Below are positions 45,583-56,134 of a stretch of 64,000 nt of DNA, in pieces (the stretch's first letter is position 1; the number at the start of each line of letters is the position of its first letter). A program made the translations under genes and the position numbers. The notes beneath the pieces are model-generated. The model searched no databases, was not told the origin of the DNA, and worked only from the letters and a program-made list of their open reading frames with translations. This stretch comes from Paraburkholderia sp. (GTDB lineage Bacteria; Pseudomonadota; Gammaproteobacteria; Burkholderiales; Burkholderiaceae): assembly GCF_028283785.1 (NCBI RefSeq), contig NZ_JAPWKB010000005.1, forward strand, positions 496,001 through 560,000, given 5' to 3'.

Positions 45583-46103
45583 GTGAATTCCTTCGAGATG
45601 AAACGCGGTGACTAACCAGTCCGATCACACGCGACAAACACGGAGCGCACTCCCCTCATCCGGCGAGAGCCGGCACGTCGATCACTCAAGAAGCTGCGTG
45701 AGTGCATCTACGGAGTGGCGGGCCGAAACTTTAGCGGTCCGATACGTGTGTTGCAATCGTTTGCGATCCGGCACTTAAGCGGTCAATCGCCTGTGCGCCG
45801 GATAGCCGTTTGATCTGAAGAGAAGGATTACCAAGGGTCGCGGCTTGCACGGATTTTTTTGCAATTCGCGATGTTTGAAGCGAACAGATGTGCGTATTTT
45901 GTCCGGGCAAATAAATTTTTCGTAAGCGCTGATATTCACCCGGATTTATTAAGGATACGCTTCAAAATGATCGGTATTTTTGTTATTTCATCATACTAAT
46001 AACACTGCACTGTTACTTTTATCTGATGATTAAATCTCGGGTAATCCCGAGGAAAAACTTCGCATAAACGGTAACTTTCAGCCCAACCTTCAAAACGATG
46101 GCG
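45583..46103. other. AT-rich intergenic region
   Basis: About 520 bp with no gene. The middle (45840-46080) is clearly AT-rich for this genome and should carry the DUF2844 promoter. I see no strong operator. Confidence 0.5.
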
Positions 46104-46143
46104 AAAAAAATGCCGGTCGCCAACCTTTCGGTGGACCGGCATT
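46104..46143 (-). terminator. Rho-independent terminator of the phasin gene
   Basis: On the minus strand ATGCCGGTC pairs with GACCGGCAT around a loop containing CACCGAAAGGTTGG, followed by TTTTTTT. It lies about 55 bp after the phasin stop. Confidence 0.9.
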
Positions 46144-46196
46144 CTGTATCGTCAACTCTCCGCAATTCGCGAATATTTAAAACGCCTGATTAAAAC

Positions 46197-46622
46197 TCAG
46201 ACCTTTTTCTGCTGAAGCAGCGTTTTCAGTTCCTGGACATTTTCCTCGACGCGCTTCGCGATCACCGCGTACGACTCCGCTTGCGTCTGGTACGCCGCCT
46301 GCGCGAGTTGCTGCATGTCGGCGAGCGCCTTGTGCAAGGTCTGCTGCACCAGTTCCGCCGCCTGCGGCGACGGCGTGCCGCCAGACGTGGTCAACTGCCC
46401 CGCCAGCGTTTGCAGTTCGGTGAGCGTGGTACGCAGCATGTCCGCCTGTTTCTGCGCAAGCGACTGCATTCCGCTGAAGGCCGCCTGATTGGCCGTGACG
46501 AGCGCTTCCACGTCCTTGCGTCGCGCTTCCATGATGGCGGGGACATCGAAGCCCGGCAATTTGAACTGCTCGAGCATTTTGGTGAAATCGCCAAACGGAT
46601 TGGCGGCGTCAGGTCGTAGCAT
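46197..46622 (-). CDS. Phasin-family protein
   Basis: Phasins coat polyhydroxyalkanoate granules. The 141-residue helical protein starts MLRPDAANPFGDFTKMLEQF, then KLPGFDVPAIMEARRKDVEA and a long coiled coil (QADMLRTTLTELQTLAGQL, YAVIAKRVEENVQELKTLLQ). Residue pattern and length fit TIGR01841/Phasin_2. I chose ATG 46622 (GGGAG upstream) over 46640, which lacks one. It is monocistronic with its own terminator. A short Ala/Gln-rich C-terminus replaces the KKA-type tails seen in some phasins. Confidence 0.88.
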   Translation of the reverse strand: MLRPDAANPFGDFTKMLEQFKLPGFDVPAIMEARRKDVEALVTANQAAFSGMQSLAQKQADMLRTTLTELQTLAGQLTTSGGTPSPQAAELVQQTLHKALADMQQLAQAAYQTQAESYAVIAKRVEENVQELKTLLQQKKV

Positions 46623-47012
46623 ACCCAGTCTCCCTATCATGATGACAATGGTGCCGGCTGCGTGAACTGCCGGTGCGCGCCGCGCAAAAGCCGCGCAGCG
46701 GACCGTGCGGCCGGTCGCGTGTGAGCTGGATTTCCCGCTTTGTCATGCTGCGGGGCATCGCGGCATCCTCAACAATCATGCGCTTTCTTACCGCGTTCCG
46801 CCAGCGCACCCACCCTGGGCAAACCCGTCCGCCGACGCCGCGCCTTGCCGGACCGGCGCGTGCCGGGCCACCCGCGCGGCTGTCACGATTTCGCCGCAAA
46901 CCGATGTAAGGCAGCGTGAGGAAACCGTAACCCGTTGCTGCGTTTTGTCGTCTAACTTCATGGGGTGCTGGCGCAACGTTGCGCCGGCGTTTGATCCGAT
47001 GAGGCTTCCACC
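46623..47012. other. Divergent intergenic region
   Basis: 390 bp between the phasin gene (minus) and a small secreted protein gene (plus). No gene is supported. The plus-strand ribosome binding site is GAGG about 6 bp before 47013. Confidence 0.5.
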
Positions 47013-47468
47013 ATGAAACTGGCCTTTCCGAACGCGGCAACGGCCGCCGCGCTCGCCGCCGCCGTCCTGTCCGTTGCATCCATGTCGTCCGCCTTTGCTC
47101 AGGAAGCGCCTCCGCCGCATCCGCCGATGGGCCCGGGCTTCGCTGTCGTCAACGACCTGGAGCAACTGCGCCGCCTGTATTCGATGACCGGTCATCCCGA
47201 GCAGATCGTCGCGGTGTATCACGACGTGCTGAACAAGACCCAGGATCCGTTCCTGCGCCACTACGTCTACGATTCGCTGGCGCGCGAACAATTGAAGCCG
47301 ACCAATCCGGATCAGGCCATCGCGACGTTGCGCACCAGCCTGGCTGAAGACCTGGTCGCGTCGAACAGGATGCCGAAGGACGGTGGTCCGGGTCATCCGC
47401 ACGGTCCCGCACCGGAAGCCGGCGCACACGGCACGCCGCCCGCGCCGCCGCCGGGCACGCCGGAATAA
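47013..47468 (+). CDS. Small secreted protein with Pro/His-rich ends, unknown function
   Basis: The 151-residue precursor has a clear signal peptide ending AFA-Q (AALAAAVLSVASMSSAFA). A short PPPHPPMGPG segment follows, then a ~75-residue helical middle (DLEQLRRLYSMTGHPEQIVA, VYHDVLNKTQDPFLRHYVYD, DQAIATLRTSLAEDL) and a disordered Pro/Gly/His tail. I do not recognise the family. Periplasmic location is likely. The ATG has GAGG upstream. Confidence 0.8.
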   Translation: MKLAFPNAATAAALAAAVLSVASMSSAFAQEAPPPHPPMGPGFAVVNDLEQLRRLYSMTGHPEQIVAVYHDVLNKTQDPFLRHYVYDSLAREQLKPTNPDQAIATLRTSLAEDLVASNRMPKDGGPGHPHGPAPEAGAHGTPPAPPPGTPE

Positions 47469-47632
47469 AAACGACGGCGCGTCGTTCGACGCATCGTCCG
47501 TAGCAGCATCGTGGGGCCAGCCGCGCTTTCGGGCGCGGCTGGCCCTGCGCGTTTCCGCGCGACGCGAACACGTCGCAATCCGGCGACGCGGAAGGCCTTA
47601 TCATCGTGGCCTGACCTTTCTCGCCGAGCATC

Positions 47633-49255
47633 ATGCCTCTTGCCGTTCGCCGCTTTTTGTACCGCGCCGTCGTTCGTCCGCTGAGCGGCTCCGCTTCAGC
47701 CAGCCGTCACCTGCACCATCCGGAGCCTGCCCGGGCGCGCTATCTCGCGCCGCTCGCGGCGCTGTGCATCGCGCTGACGGCATGCAGCACGCCGACACCC
47801 ATGAGTTCGGTTGCACCTGTCGATCCAGTCGGGTTGTTCCCGATGTCGGCCTACGATCAGAACGTCGATCACTGGCTCGATCCCGCCGATCCCAACTACG
47901 ACCAGCCGTTTCTCGGCGATGCCGATCAGCACGCGCACTTCGCCGCGTTGCGGGCGCGCTACTTCGGCACGTCGGCGAAAGATCCGTCGCCGTGGAATCC
48001 CGCGTATGTCGTCACGCGCGTCTATTCGCATGCTGGCGCGGATATCGCCGCGTTGCAGCGCCGCCGGATCGCGTGGTTCGACAACACCGGCAAAGCGCCG
48101 CACGACATCGGTTACGGACAGAATTTCCGGCCGCACACGCAGGCGTGGATCGACGCGATCGCGCGCAATATGGATGTCGGCCAGTTCGAACGCGACGCGC
48201 GCTATCTGCCCGCGCGGCGCGCAATCTCGACGGACAACGTGCTGGTTCGCGAACTGCCGACGTTCGATCCGTCGTTCTACAGTCACCGGCTGGCAGGCGA
48301 AGGCTATCCGTTCGACAACCTGCAGATTTCCGCGCTGCGGCCGGGCACGCCGCTGTACGTGCTGGGCAGCAGCCTCGACGGCGGCTGGCGCTATGTGCAG
48401 ACGCCGGAAGTACAAGGTTGGGTTCGTAGCGACGAGATCGCCGCCGTCGACGAAGCGTTCGTCACGCAATGGCGCGACGCCGCGAACCACGGACTCGCTG
48501 CCGTGATCGTTGCATCTGCATCGATCCGCGACACGCGCGGCACGTTCCGGTTCGATGCACCCGCGGGCACGCTGCTACCGCTCGCGTCGGCATCGGCAAA
48601 CGCCGCCCGTGAGTCCGCCACCTCGCAAAACGCGAGGACGGTGCTGATTCCCGCGCGCGACATCGACGGCAACGCAGTGATCCGCCGCGCGCAACCCGAC
48701 GCTTCGCAACTCGCGACGTTGCCGTGGCGCGCGACGCCGCACCACCTCGCCATGCTGATGACCGGCTTGATCGGGCGGCCTTACGGTTGGGGCAATACGG
48801 GTTTCTATAACGACTGCTCGTCGGAATTGCAGAGCATTTTCGCTGCGTTCGGCGTGTGGTTGCCGCGCCATTCGTCCACGCAGATGAGCGCCGGCCAGAT
48901 GACCGACCTGTCCGCGTCGAGCGTCGGGCAACGGCTCGACTGGCTGGTCGAGCACGGCAAGCCGATGCGCTCGCTGATCTACATCGGCGGTCATGTGATG
49001 CTGTATATCGGCACGACGACCCGCGACGGTCGCACCGTGCCGGTCGTCTATCAGGACGTCTGGGGCATGCGCCCGGCGGACAACAGCCGTCGCGCGATCA
49101 TCGGCGGCTCGGTGATCCTGCCGCTGCTCGCGCAAATGCCGGAAGACCCGGCGCTCGAATCGCTGGCAGGTACGCGGATCTTCCAGGTCAGCATTCTCGG
49201 TGCACCCGACGGCACGACACCCGTTCCACCCGACGACGACAATCCCGCCGGTTAA
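47633..49255 (+). CDS. SH3b-NlpC/P60 lipoprotein, peptidoglycan hydrolase
   Basis: This 540-residue lipoprotein (lipobox ALTAC, Cys51, after an unusually long N-region) has an N-terminal stabilising domain, an SH3b segment (ALRPGTPLYVLGSSLDGGWR, VQTPEVQGWVRSDEIAAV) and an NlpC/P60 peptidase domain. The catalytic Cys is in FYNDCSSELQSIFA and the His in IYIGGHVMLYIG. The enzyme class cleaves D-Glu-mDAP or similar bonds in cell-wall peptides. No ATG lies between 47633 and the lipobox; a TTG at residue 9 could give a shorter N-region. Confidence 0.9.
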   Translation: MPLAVRRFLYRAVVRPLSGSASASRHLHHPEPARARYLAPLAALCIALTACSTPTPMSSVAPVDPVGLFPMSAYDQNVDHWLDPADPNYDQPFLGDADQHAHFAALRARYFGTSAKDPSPWNPAYVVTRVYSHAGADIAALQRRRIAWFDNTGKAPHDIGYGQNFRPHTQAWIDAIARNMDVGQFERDARYLPARRAISTDNVLVRELPTFDPSFYSHRLAGEGYPFDNLQISALRPGTPLYVLGSSLDGGWRYVQTPEVQGWVRSDEIAAVDEAFVTQWRDAANHGLAAVIVASASIRDTRGTFRFDAPAGTLLPLASASANAARESATSQNARTVLIPARDIDGNAVIRRAQPDASQLATLPWRATPHHLAMLMTGLIGRPYGWGNTGFYNDCSSELQSIFAAFGVWLPRHSSTQMSAGQMTDLSASSVGQRLDWLVEHGKPMRSLIYIGGHVMLYIGTTTRDGRTVPVVYQDVWGMRPADNSRRAIIGGSVILPLLAQMPEDPALESLAGTRIFQVSILGAPDGTTPVPPDDDNPAG

Positions 49256-49734
49256 TGCGTCGTCCCAGTGCGCTTTTTGCGAACTGGGACGACCGCCGCG
49301 AAATTAACGCGGCTGGCGACAGTATGACAATTCAGTATCTACACAGTTACCCAGGATTATTCGGTCAGAATTGCGTATGTTTTGGACGTAAATAATTCTC
49401 TAATAAGTAATATATTAGCTTCCGCAAAACATAAACCGGACGACGCGCCCGATTTAAACGCCGGACCGGCCGCAAACGCCCGCCAGGCGGGCGATCAGAA
49501 CAAATTTCCGTAATTTGTTCGACCTGGCCGAACGAAGTTCTTATTTCCTAAATTTCTTCAATTGGTTTCCTTGTGTCATCGACACAATTCATCCGTCGCC
49601 AAACGTTTGCGGTGCTATCGCCTTTTTTCTAAAGCCCTCATACTGCGTTCCAGACTGATTTTCGATTCGTAATAACGCGCGCGCCTAACCTTATGTTTCG
49701 GGTTTTCTGATTCGTGCGCTCATTGAGAAGACAC
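49256..49734 (+). other. Upstream region of the sigma-54 activator gene
   Basis: About 480 bp without a gene, partly AT-rich. A CGCCCG-CCAGG-CGGGCG hairpin at 49477-49493 has no T-run. It probably holds the activator promoter. GAGAAG at 49725-49730 is the ribosome binding site. Confidence 0.5.
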
Positions 49735-51120
49735 ATGTACCCGATCAGAAAATTGATCTATGCGGCACACACCGCTTCGCCTACGCTTCGTGCCCGGTTG
49801 GAAGCCTGCAACTGGGACGTCGAATACATGCAGCCGACGCTCGCGCGCAAGGGCGCGCTGCAATCGCGGCCGGCTTGCGCAGGCGTGCTCGATTTTTCGA
49901 CGTTCGTGCTGCCGCAACATCTGCGCACGCTCGAAGAGTTTCTGTCGGGTTCGCAGGTCGGTTGGGTGGCGATCGTCAGCATCGGACAGACTGACGACCC
50001 GCATGTGCGACGCCTGATCCGCGACTACTGCTTCGACTACGTGACGCTGCCGGTCTCCGACGATCGCATCGTCGATGCCGTCGGTCATGCGTATGGCATG
50101 GTGTCGCTCGGCGAGCCGAACGCGACGCGCGCACCGGCATCGTCCGATGCGCATGGCGAAGGCGAAATCATCGGTTCGTGCGAAGCGATGCTTGCGCTGT
50201 TCCGCTCGATCCGCAAGGTTGCGACCACCGACGCGCCGGTCTTCGTCTCGGGCGAATCGGGCACCGGGAAAGAGTTGACGGCGCAGGCCATTCACGCACG
50301 TTCGCCGCGACGCAACCAGCCGTTCGTGCCGATCAACTGCGGCGCAATTCCGCCGCACCTGTTGCAATCCGAACTGTTCGGTTATGAACGCGGTGCGTTC
50401 ACGGGCGCGAATCAACGCAAGATCGGTCGCGTCGAATCGGCCAATGGCGGCACGCTGTTTCTCGATGAAATCGGTGACCTGCCGCTCGAAAGTCAGGCGA
50501 GCTTGCTGCGCTTTTTGCAGGAAGGTCAGGTCGAGCGACTCGGCGGTCATACGACGACGCCGGTCGATGTGCGCATCATCTCCGCGACGCACGTCGATAT
50601 GCATTCGGCGATGCTCGAAGGTCGTTTCCGTGCCGACCTGTATCACCGTTTATGCGTACTGCAACTCGACGAGCCACCTTTGCGCGCACGCGGCAAGGAC
50701 ATCGAACTGCTCGCGCATCACACACTCGAACGCTTCAAGAAAGATGCGGGACGTAGCTTGCGCGGCTTCTCGCCGGATGCGATTGCGGCTCTGCATAACT
50801 ACAGCTGGCCGGGCAACGTTCGCGAGTTGATCAACCGCGTGCGTCGCGCGATCGTGATGTCGGAAGGACGCGCGATCAGCGCACGCGATCTCGACCTTGC
50901 GGGCTATGTCGAGATCGAGCCGGTGTCGCTTGCGCAGGCACGTGGCGCAGCCGAACGTCACGCGATCGAACTCGCGTTGCTACGGCATCGTGGACGCCTC
51001 GGCGACACGGCACAGGAACTCGGCATTTCACGCGTCACGTTGTACCGTTTGTTGACCACGCACGGCCTTCGTGCGCCAGCGGAATCCGAAGACTCCGCTG
51101 CGGCTGTCGCCCTCGTCTGA
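49735..51120 (+). CDS. VpsR-like sigma-54-dependent transcriptional activator
   Basis: This enhancer-binding protein of 461 residues resembles VpsR and related regulators. The N-terminal ~120 residues are a degenerate receiver-like domain (VLDFSTFVLP, YCFDYVTLPVSDDRIVDAVG). Residues ~145-375 are the AAA+ core with Walker A GESGTGKE (173-180), GAFTGA (220-225, the sigma-54 contact loop, intact) and Walker B LFLDEIGD (241-248). A Fis-type helix-turn-helix lies at the end (GDTAQELGISRVTLYRLL). VpsR-type proteins often bind c-di-GMP and control exopolysaccharide; that link is inference here. The next gene downstream is the Gly/Ser/His-rich protein, a candidate target. Confidence 0.92.
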   Translation: MYPIRKLIYAAHTASPTLRARLEACNWDVEYMQPTLARKGALQSRPACAGVLDFSTFVLPQHLRTLEEFLSGSQVGWVAIVSIGQTDDPHVRRLIRDYCFDYVTLPVSDDRIVDAVGHAYGMVSLGEPNATRAPASSDAHGEGEIIGSCEAMLALFRSIRKVATTDAPVFVSGESGTGKELTAQAIHARSPRRNQPFVPINCGAIPPHLLQSELFGYERGAFTGANQRKIGRVESANGGTLFLDEIGDLPLESQASLLRFLQEGQVERLGGHTTTPVDVRIISATHVDMHSAMLEGRFRADLYHRLCVLQLDEPPLRARGKDIELLAHHTLERFKKDAGRSLRGFSPDAIAALHNYSWPGNVRELINRVRRAIVMSEGRAISARDLDLAGYVEIEPVSLAQARGAAERHAIELALLRHRGRLGDTAQELGISRVTLYRLLTTHGLRAPAESEDSAAAVALV

Positions 51121-52075
51121 CCATTCGATCGCGCAGTGTGGCGTAGCCCACATTGCGCGATACCGCGCAGCGATTAAAGTTTCGCCTGCGTTTCGGTACT
51201 CCTCCCCTGAAGTCGATTTTCGCTACGCGATTCGCGACGCTCGATTCGCGATGCGCGTGCTTCGCGACGTGTGTGTTTCGCGATCTGCGTTTGATACGCG
51301 TTGTTTGATGCGCGTTGTTCGATGCGCGTCTCGCGATGCGTCGTGCGTCGTGCGTGCAATACGCGTGTGTCGTTCGATGTCGATGCATGCGTCGTGGTCA
51401 CGTCGTTGTTGTCCCTGCTCGTTCCGTCCGTTCCCATTTGCCCTGTTGCGTTCGTTACCGCCGATACGTGGTTGAACCAGCATGTTTCAATCGTCGTACC
51501 TGGACGCATCACGATGATGTCCGGCTGCGTGATTCCCGCATGCTTAAGATGCTGATGTTGATTGAAGCGAGTTTTCTTTCACACACATAACGCACCTCAC
51601 GAAATACGATCTGTACTTCGAAGCATATGAAGAAAGCCTTCGCTATCGAATGAAAAACTTGGGGAAATCCCTCAGGTGCAATGCATGTCGATGCGCTATT
51701 GCATCGACTCGACCTGTTGTTTTGAAGTCACCATAAAAATTCAAAAACACGCTAAGAGCCCATAAAAATAGTCATTTTTTTGAATATTTTTTTTGTCACG
51801 TTTAATTCGTGATCCGAATTTAATGGACGCAAATTCCGAATCACGTGATCGGCAGGTGATTTTTTACCCGTTTTTACAGGCTCTCTCTGCTGATTAACCC
51901 TTGAATCAGCTTGCCAAACTTCTGATGAGTGGGGTAACGAACGGTAATCACTTGCGTCGTTGCATAACCTGCGTTCAAGCAAATACCGTGATGGCCTGTG
52001 GACTTCCCCATTCGCCGCAAAACGGAAATTGCCTAGCTATTTCAGCAATTGAAAATAGATAGTTAGGAGAACAAT
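51121..52075. other. Long low-complexity intergenic region before the Gly-rich gene
   Basis: 955 bp with no credible gene. 51225-51400 is made of short imperfect CGCGATGCG, CGTTGTTCGATGCG and TTCGCGA-type words. 51720-51810 is AT-rich, including T-runs. The ribosome binding site of the next gene (AGGAGA at 52065-52070) is at its end. I looked for a clear -24/-12 sigma-54 promoter (TGGCAC-N5-TTGCA) here and did not find a convincing one. Confidence 0.5.
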
Positions 52076-55000
52076 GTGAAACAGAATCGCAAAGATCGGA
52101 CAAATGGACCGCGTAGGGCAGTGTTGGCAGTTGCCGTAGGTTTGTGCGCAACGGCAGCTTGGGCTCAACCGAACTTGAACACACCCGACGGCGCATTCTC
52201 TGCGCAGCCGACCCCCACCACGAGCAGCGCAATGCTGCCGGAGATTCTGGTACTGGCTCAGTCGGCTGTCGGCGACTGTCCTTCGGCCGGTTCACTTGGC
52301 TGTCTTGGCGATGCTGGCGGCTCGGGCAGAAACGCAACCGGCGCAGCGAATTCACAAAGCGGCGTATCCACCCCACCCTCGAATGGCTCGTCCGGCGCAG
52401 GCGGCGCGATCAGCACGCCTGGCGGCTCGAACGGTGGCACGGGCAGCGGCGCGTCCGGTGGCGACGGAAGCGGCACCGGTGGCGCGGGCGCGGGTGGGAA
52501 CACTGGCGCTGGTGACAGCGGCGGTGGCGGTAATAGCGGTGGTGGTAATAGCGGTGGTGGTAATAGCGGTGGTGGTAATAGCGGTGGTGGTAATAGCGGC
52601 GGCGGTAATAGCGGCGGCGGTGGTAGCAACGGCGGCGGTGGTAGCAACGGCGGTGGTGGTAGCAACGGCGGTGGTGGTAGCAACGGCGGCGGTGGCGACA
52701 ACGGCGGCGGCGGTAACAACGGCGGCGGCGGTAACAACGGCGGTGGTGGCGACAACGGCGGCGGCGGTAACAACGGCGGTGGTGGCGACAACGGCGGCGG
52801 CGGTCATGGCGGTCACGGTGGCGGCTCGGGCGGTCACAGCAGTGGCGGCTCTGGCGGTCACGGTGGTGGCTCGGGCGGTCACAGCGGCGGTGGCGAAGGC
52901 GGTCACGGTGGTGGCTCGGGCGGTCACAGCGGCGGCGGCGAAGGTGGTCACGGCGGTGGCTCGGGCGGTCACAGCGGCGGTGGCGAAGGTGGTCACGGCG
53001 GTGGCTCGGGCGGTCACAGCGGCGGTGGCGAAGGTGGTCACGGCGGTGGCTCGGGCGGTCACAGCGGCGGTGGCGAAGGTGGTCACGGTGGTGGCTCGGG
53101 CGGTCACAGCGGCGGCGGCGAAGGCGGTCACGGCGGTGGCTCGGGCGGTCACAGCGGTGGCGGCGAAGGCGGTCACGGCGGTGGCTCGGGCGGTCACAGC
53201 GGTGGCGGCGAAGGCGGTCATAGCGGTGGCGGTGAAGGCGGTCACAGCGGTGGCGGCGAAGGCGGCCACAGCGGTGGCGGCGAAGGTGGTCACAGCGGTG
53301 GCGGCGAAGGTGGTCATAGCGGTGGCGGTGAAGGCGGCCATAGCGGTGGCGGTGAAGGCGGTCACAGCGGTGGCGGCGAAGGTGGTCACAGCGGTGGCGG
53401 CGAAGGCGGCCACAGCGGTGGCGGCGAAGGCGGCCATAGCGGTGGCGGCCATAGCGGTGGCGGCGAAGGCGGTCACAGCGGTGGCGGTGAAGGCGGTCAC
53501 AGCGGTGGCGGTGAAGGCGGTCACAGCGGTGGCGGTGAAGGCGGTCATAGCGGCGGTGGCGAAGGCGGTCACGGCGGTGGCTCGGGCGGTCATAGCGGCG
53601 GTGGCGAAGGCGGTCACGGTGGTGGCTCGGGCGGTCATAGCGGCGGTGGCGAAGGCGGTCACGGTGGTGGCTCGGGCGGTCACAGCGGCGGCGGCGAAGG
53701 CGGCCATAGCGGTGGCGGCGAAGGTGGTCACAGCGGTGGCGGCGAAGGTGGTCATAGCGGTGGCGGTGAAGGCGGCCATAGCGGTGGCGGTGAAGGCGGT
53801 CACAGCGGTGGCGGCGAAGGTGGTCACAGCGGTGGCGGCGAAGGCGGCCACAGCGGTGGCGGTGAAGGCGGCCATAGCAGCGGTGGCGAAGGCGGCCACA
53901 GCAGCGGGGGTGAAGGCGGTCACAGCAGCGGTGGCGAAGGCGGCCACAGCAGCGGCGGTGAAGGCGGTCACAGCAGCGGTGGCGGCGAAGGCGGCCATAG
54001 CAGCGGTGGCGAAGGCGGTCACAGCAGCGGTGGCGAAGGCGGTCACAGCAGCGGTGGCGAAGGCGGCCACAGCAGCGGTGGCGACGGTGGTCACAGCAGC
54101 GGTGGCGGTGAAGGCGGCCATAGCAGCGGTGGCGAAGGCGGCCATAGCAGCGGTGGCGAAGGCGGTCACAGCAGCGGTGGCGAAGGCGGTCACAGCAGCG
54201 GTGGCGGTGAAGGCGGCCATAGCAGCGGCGGCGAAGGCGGTCACAGCAGCAGTGGCGGTGAAGGCGGCCATAGCAGCGGCGGCGAAGGCGGTCACAGCAG
54301 CGGCGGCGAAGGCGGTCACAGCAGCGGCGGTGAAGGCGGTCACAGCAGCAGTGGCGAAGGCGGTCACAGCAGCGGCGGTGAAGGCGGCCATAGCAGTGGC
54401 GGCGAAGGTGGTCACAACAGCGGCGGCGAAGGCGGCCATAGCAGCGGCGGTGAAGGCGGTCACAGCAGCGGCGGTGAAGGCGGTCACAGCAGCAGTGGCG
54501 GCGAAGGTGGTCACAACAGCGGCGGCGAAGGCGGCCATAGCAGCGGCGGTGAAGGCGGTCACAGCAGCAGTGGCGAAGGCGGCCACAGCAGCGGCGGCTC
54601 CAGTGGTGGAACCGGCCACAGCGGCGGCGAAGGCGGCAAGAGCGGTGGCAGCAGCGGCTCCAACGGTGGAACTGGTCACGGTGGCGGTTCCGGAAGTGGA
54701 AGCGGCGGTGCTGGCAGTGGTGGCGGCCATGGCGGAGGCAGCGGTTCCGGCGGTAGTGGTGGCGGCTCCGGCGGCGGTAGCGGTGGCGGCTCCGGCGGCG
54801 GTAGCGGTGGCGGCTCCGGCGGCGGTAGCGGTGGCGGCTCCGGCGGCGGTAGCGGTGGCGGCTCCGGCGGCGGTAGTGGTGGCGGCTCCGGCGGCGGTAG
54901 TGGTGGCGGCTCCGGCGGCGGTAGTGGTGGCGGCTCCGGCGGCGGTAGTGGTGGCGGCTCCGGCGGTGGTAGCGGTGGCGGCTCCGGCGGCGGTAGCGGT

Positions 55001-55573
55001 GGCGGCTCCGGCGGTAGTGGTGGCGGCCATGGCGGCGGTAGCGGTGGCGGTAGCGGCGGTAGCGGTAGCGGCGGCGGCTCCGGTGGTGGTAGCGGTGGCG
55101 GCCATGGCGGTGGTAGCGGCGGCGGCTCCGGCGGCGGTAGCGGCGGCGGCTCCGGTGGTGGTAGCGGCGGCAGTTCCGGCGGTGGTAGCGGCGGCGGTTC
55201 CGGCGGCGGTAGCGGTGGCGGCTCCGGCGGTGGTAGCGGCGGCGGCTCCAGCGGTGGCGGCCATGGCAGCGGTGCTGGCTCTGGCGGCGGTGCTGGCTCT
55301 GGCAACGGCGCAGGTGCTGGCGGCGGCGCAGGTTCCGGCAACGGCGCAGGTGCAGGCAACGGCGCAGGCTCTGGAAACGGCGCAGGCGCAGGCAACGGCG
55401 GCAAGGGCGGCCCCGGCGGTCCTGGTGGCGGCTTCGGTGGCGGCTTCGGTGGTGGTAAGGGCGGCGGCTTCGGTGGTGGTAAGGGCGGCGGCTTCGGCGG
55501 CGGTCACGGCGGCGGTTACGGCTCGGGCGGTAACGGCGGCAGTGGCGGCGGTCACGGCGGCGGCAGCCACTAA
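52076..55573 (+). CDS. Secreted Gly/Ser/His-rich tandem repeat protein, unknown function
   Basis: The 1165-residue protein starts at GTG 52076 (AGGAGA upstream; the overlapping ATG is followed at once by a stop). The signal peptide ends near AAWA-Q (residue ~30). Residues ~31-145 are a unique N-terminal segment. Then come [24 protein letters not shown] repeats to ~243, GGHSGGGE octamers (with GGHGGGSG variants) to ~595, GGHSSGGE octamers to ~840, GGGS/GGSG repeats to ~1060, GNGAGAG units, and [11 protein letters not shown] with a final HGGGSH. Histidines recur every 8 residues in the middle. No folded domain, adhesin anchor or enzyme motif is seen. It lies 955 bp after the sigma-54 activator. 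A matrix, surface-coating or metal-binding role is a guess. Confidence 0.85.
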   Translation: MKQNRKDRTNGPRRAVLAVAVGLCATAAWAQPNLNTPDGAFSAQPTPTTSSAMLPEILVLAQSAVGDCPSAGSLGCLGDAGGSGRNATGAANSQSGVSTPPSNGSSGAGGAISTPGGSNGGTGSGASGGDGSGTGGAGAGGNTGAGDSGGGGNSGGGNSGGGNSGGGNSGGGNSGGGNSGGGGSNGGGGSNGGGGSNGGGGSNGGGGDNGGGGNNGGGGNNGGGGDNGGGGNNGGGGDNGGGGHGGHGGGSGGHSSGGSGGHGGGSGGHSGGGEGGHGGGSGGHSGGGEGGHGGGSGGHSGGGEGGHGGGSGGHSGGGEGGHGGGSGGHSGGGEGGHGGGSGGHSGGGEGGHGGGSGGHSGGGEGGHGGGSGGHSGGGEGGHSGGGEGGHSGGGEGGHSGGGEGGHSGGGEGGHSGGGEGGHSGGGEGGHSGGGEGGHSGGGEGGHSGGGEGGHSGGGHSGGGEGGHSGGGEGGHSGGGEGGHSGGGEGGHSGGGEGGHGGGSGGHSGGGEGGHGGGSGGHSGGGEGGHGGGSGGHSGGGEGGHSGGGEGGHSGGGEGGHSGGGEGGHSGGGEGGHSGGGEGGHSGGGEGGHSGGGEGGHSSGGEGGHSSGGEGGHSSGGEGGHSSGGEGGHSSGGGEGGHSSGGEGGHSSGGEGGHSSGGEGGHSSGGDGGHSSGGGEGGHSSGGEGGHSSGGEGGHSSGGEGGHSSGGGEGGHSSGGEGGHSSSGGEGGHSSGGEGGHSSGGEGGHSSGGEGGHSSSGEGGHSSGGEGGHSSGGEGGHNSGGEGGHSSGGEGGHSSGGEGGHSSSGGEGGHNSGGEGGHSSGGEGGHSSSGEGGHSSGGSSGGTGHSGGEGGKSGGSSGSNGGTGHGGGSGSGSGGAGSGGGHGGGSGSGGSGGGSGGGSGGGSGGGSGGGSGGGSGGGSGGGSGGGSGGGSGGGSGGGSGGGSGGGSGGGSGGGSGGGSGGGSGGGSGGGSGGGSGGSGGGHGGGSGGGSGGSGSGGGSGGGSGGGHGGGSGGGSGGGSGGGSGGGSGGSSGGGSGGGSGGGSGGGSGGGSGGGSSGGGHGSGAGSGGGAGSGNGAGAGGGAGSGNGAGAGNGAGSGNGAGAGNGGKGGPGGPGGGFGGGFGGGKGGGFGGGKGGGFGGGHGGGYGSGGNGGSGGGHGGGSH

Positions 55574-55913
55574 ACCACCCCGCAACGCGGCAAACCGATC
55601 GGTGGATGTATCGCCGACCGGGTATCAAATCACGGGATACGCGCCCTCACAAAACGCGTATCCCGTCGAATTGCCCACGCGGCAACCATCCAGCGCGGCG
55701 CTGACCAGACATGGCAGCGCCGCGTTGTCTTTTGCGGACGACAAAATGAACACTCAGGTAATAAGAACCGGCAGCGATTGTCGAACACCGCGACGGCGTT
55801 CGACGATCCGCATTGCGCGGACCGCTGCGTTCGCATGGAACGCCTCACCGACCTGACCTCAGGCGTAACCGGAAGCGGAACCAAAACCGAAACCGGACAA
55901 CCCAAGCGAACCC

Positions 55914-56025
<112 letters not shown>

Positions 56026-56134
56026 AGGATACTAGAACCCCAAACCCCAACCCCGACAATCCCACGCCCGTCCGCGTGGACATCACCAAAACACCACCCT
56101 CACACGACCCGCATCGAAACCGATGCGTCCACCG

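Noticed and set aside
51121..52075. A sigma-54 -24/-12 promoter before the Gly-rich gene
   Set aside because: No TGGCAC-N5-TTGCA-like match was convincing by eye, so no promoter is annotated.
52296..55856. Three other open frames of over 1000 codons overlapping the Gly-rich gene (a second plus frame with Ala/Val repeats and two minus frames)
   Set aside because: They exist only because the repeat DNA lacks stop codons. They have no ribosome binding site, no signal peptide and no sensible composition, whereas the GTG frame has AGGAGA and an export signal.
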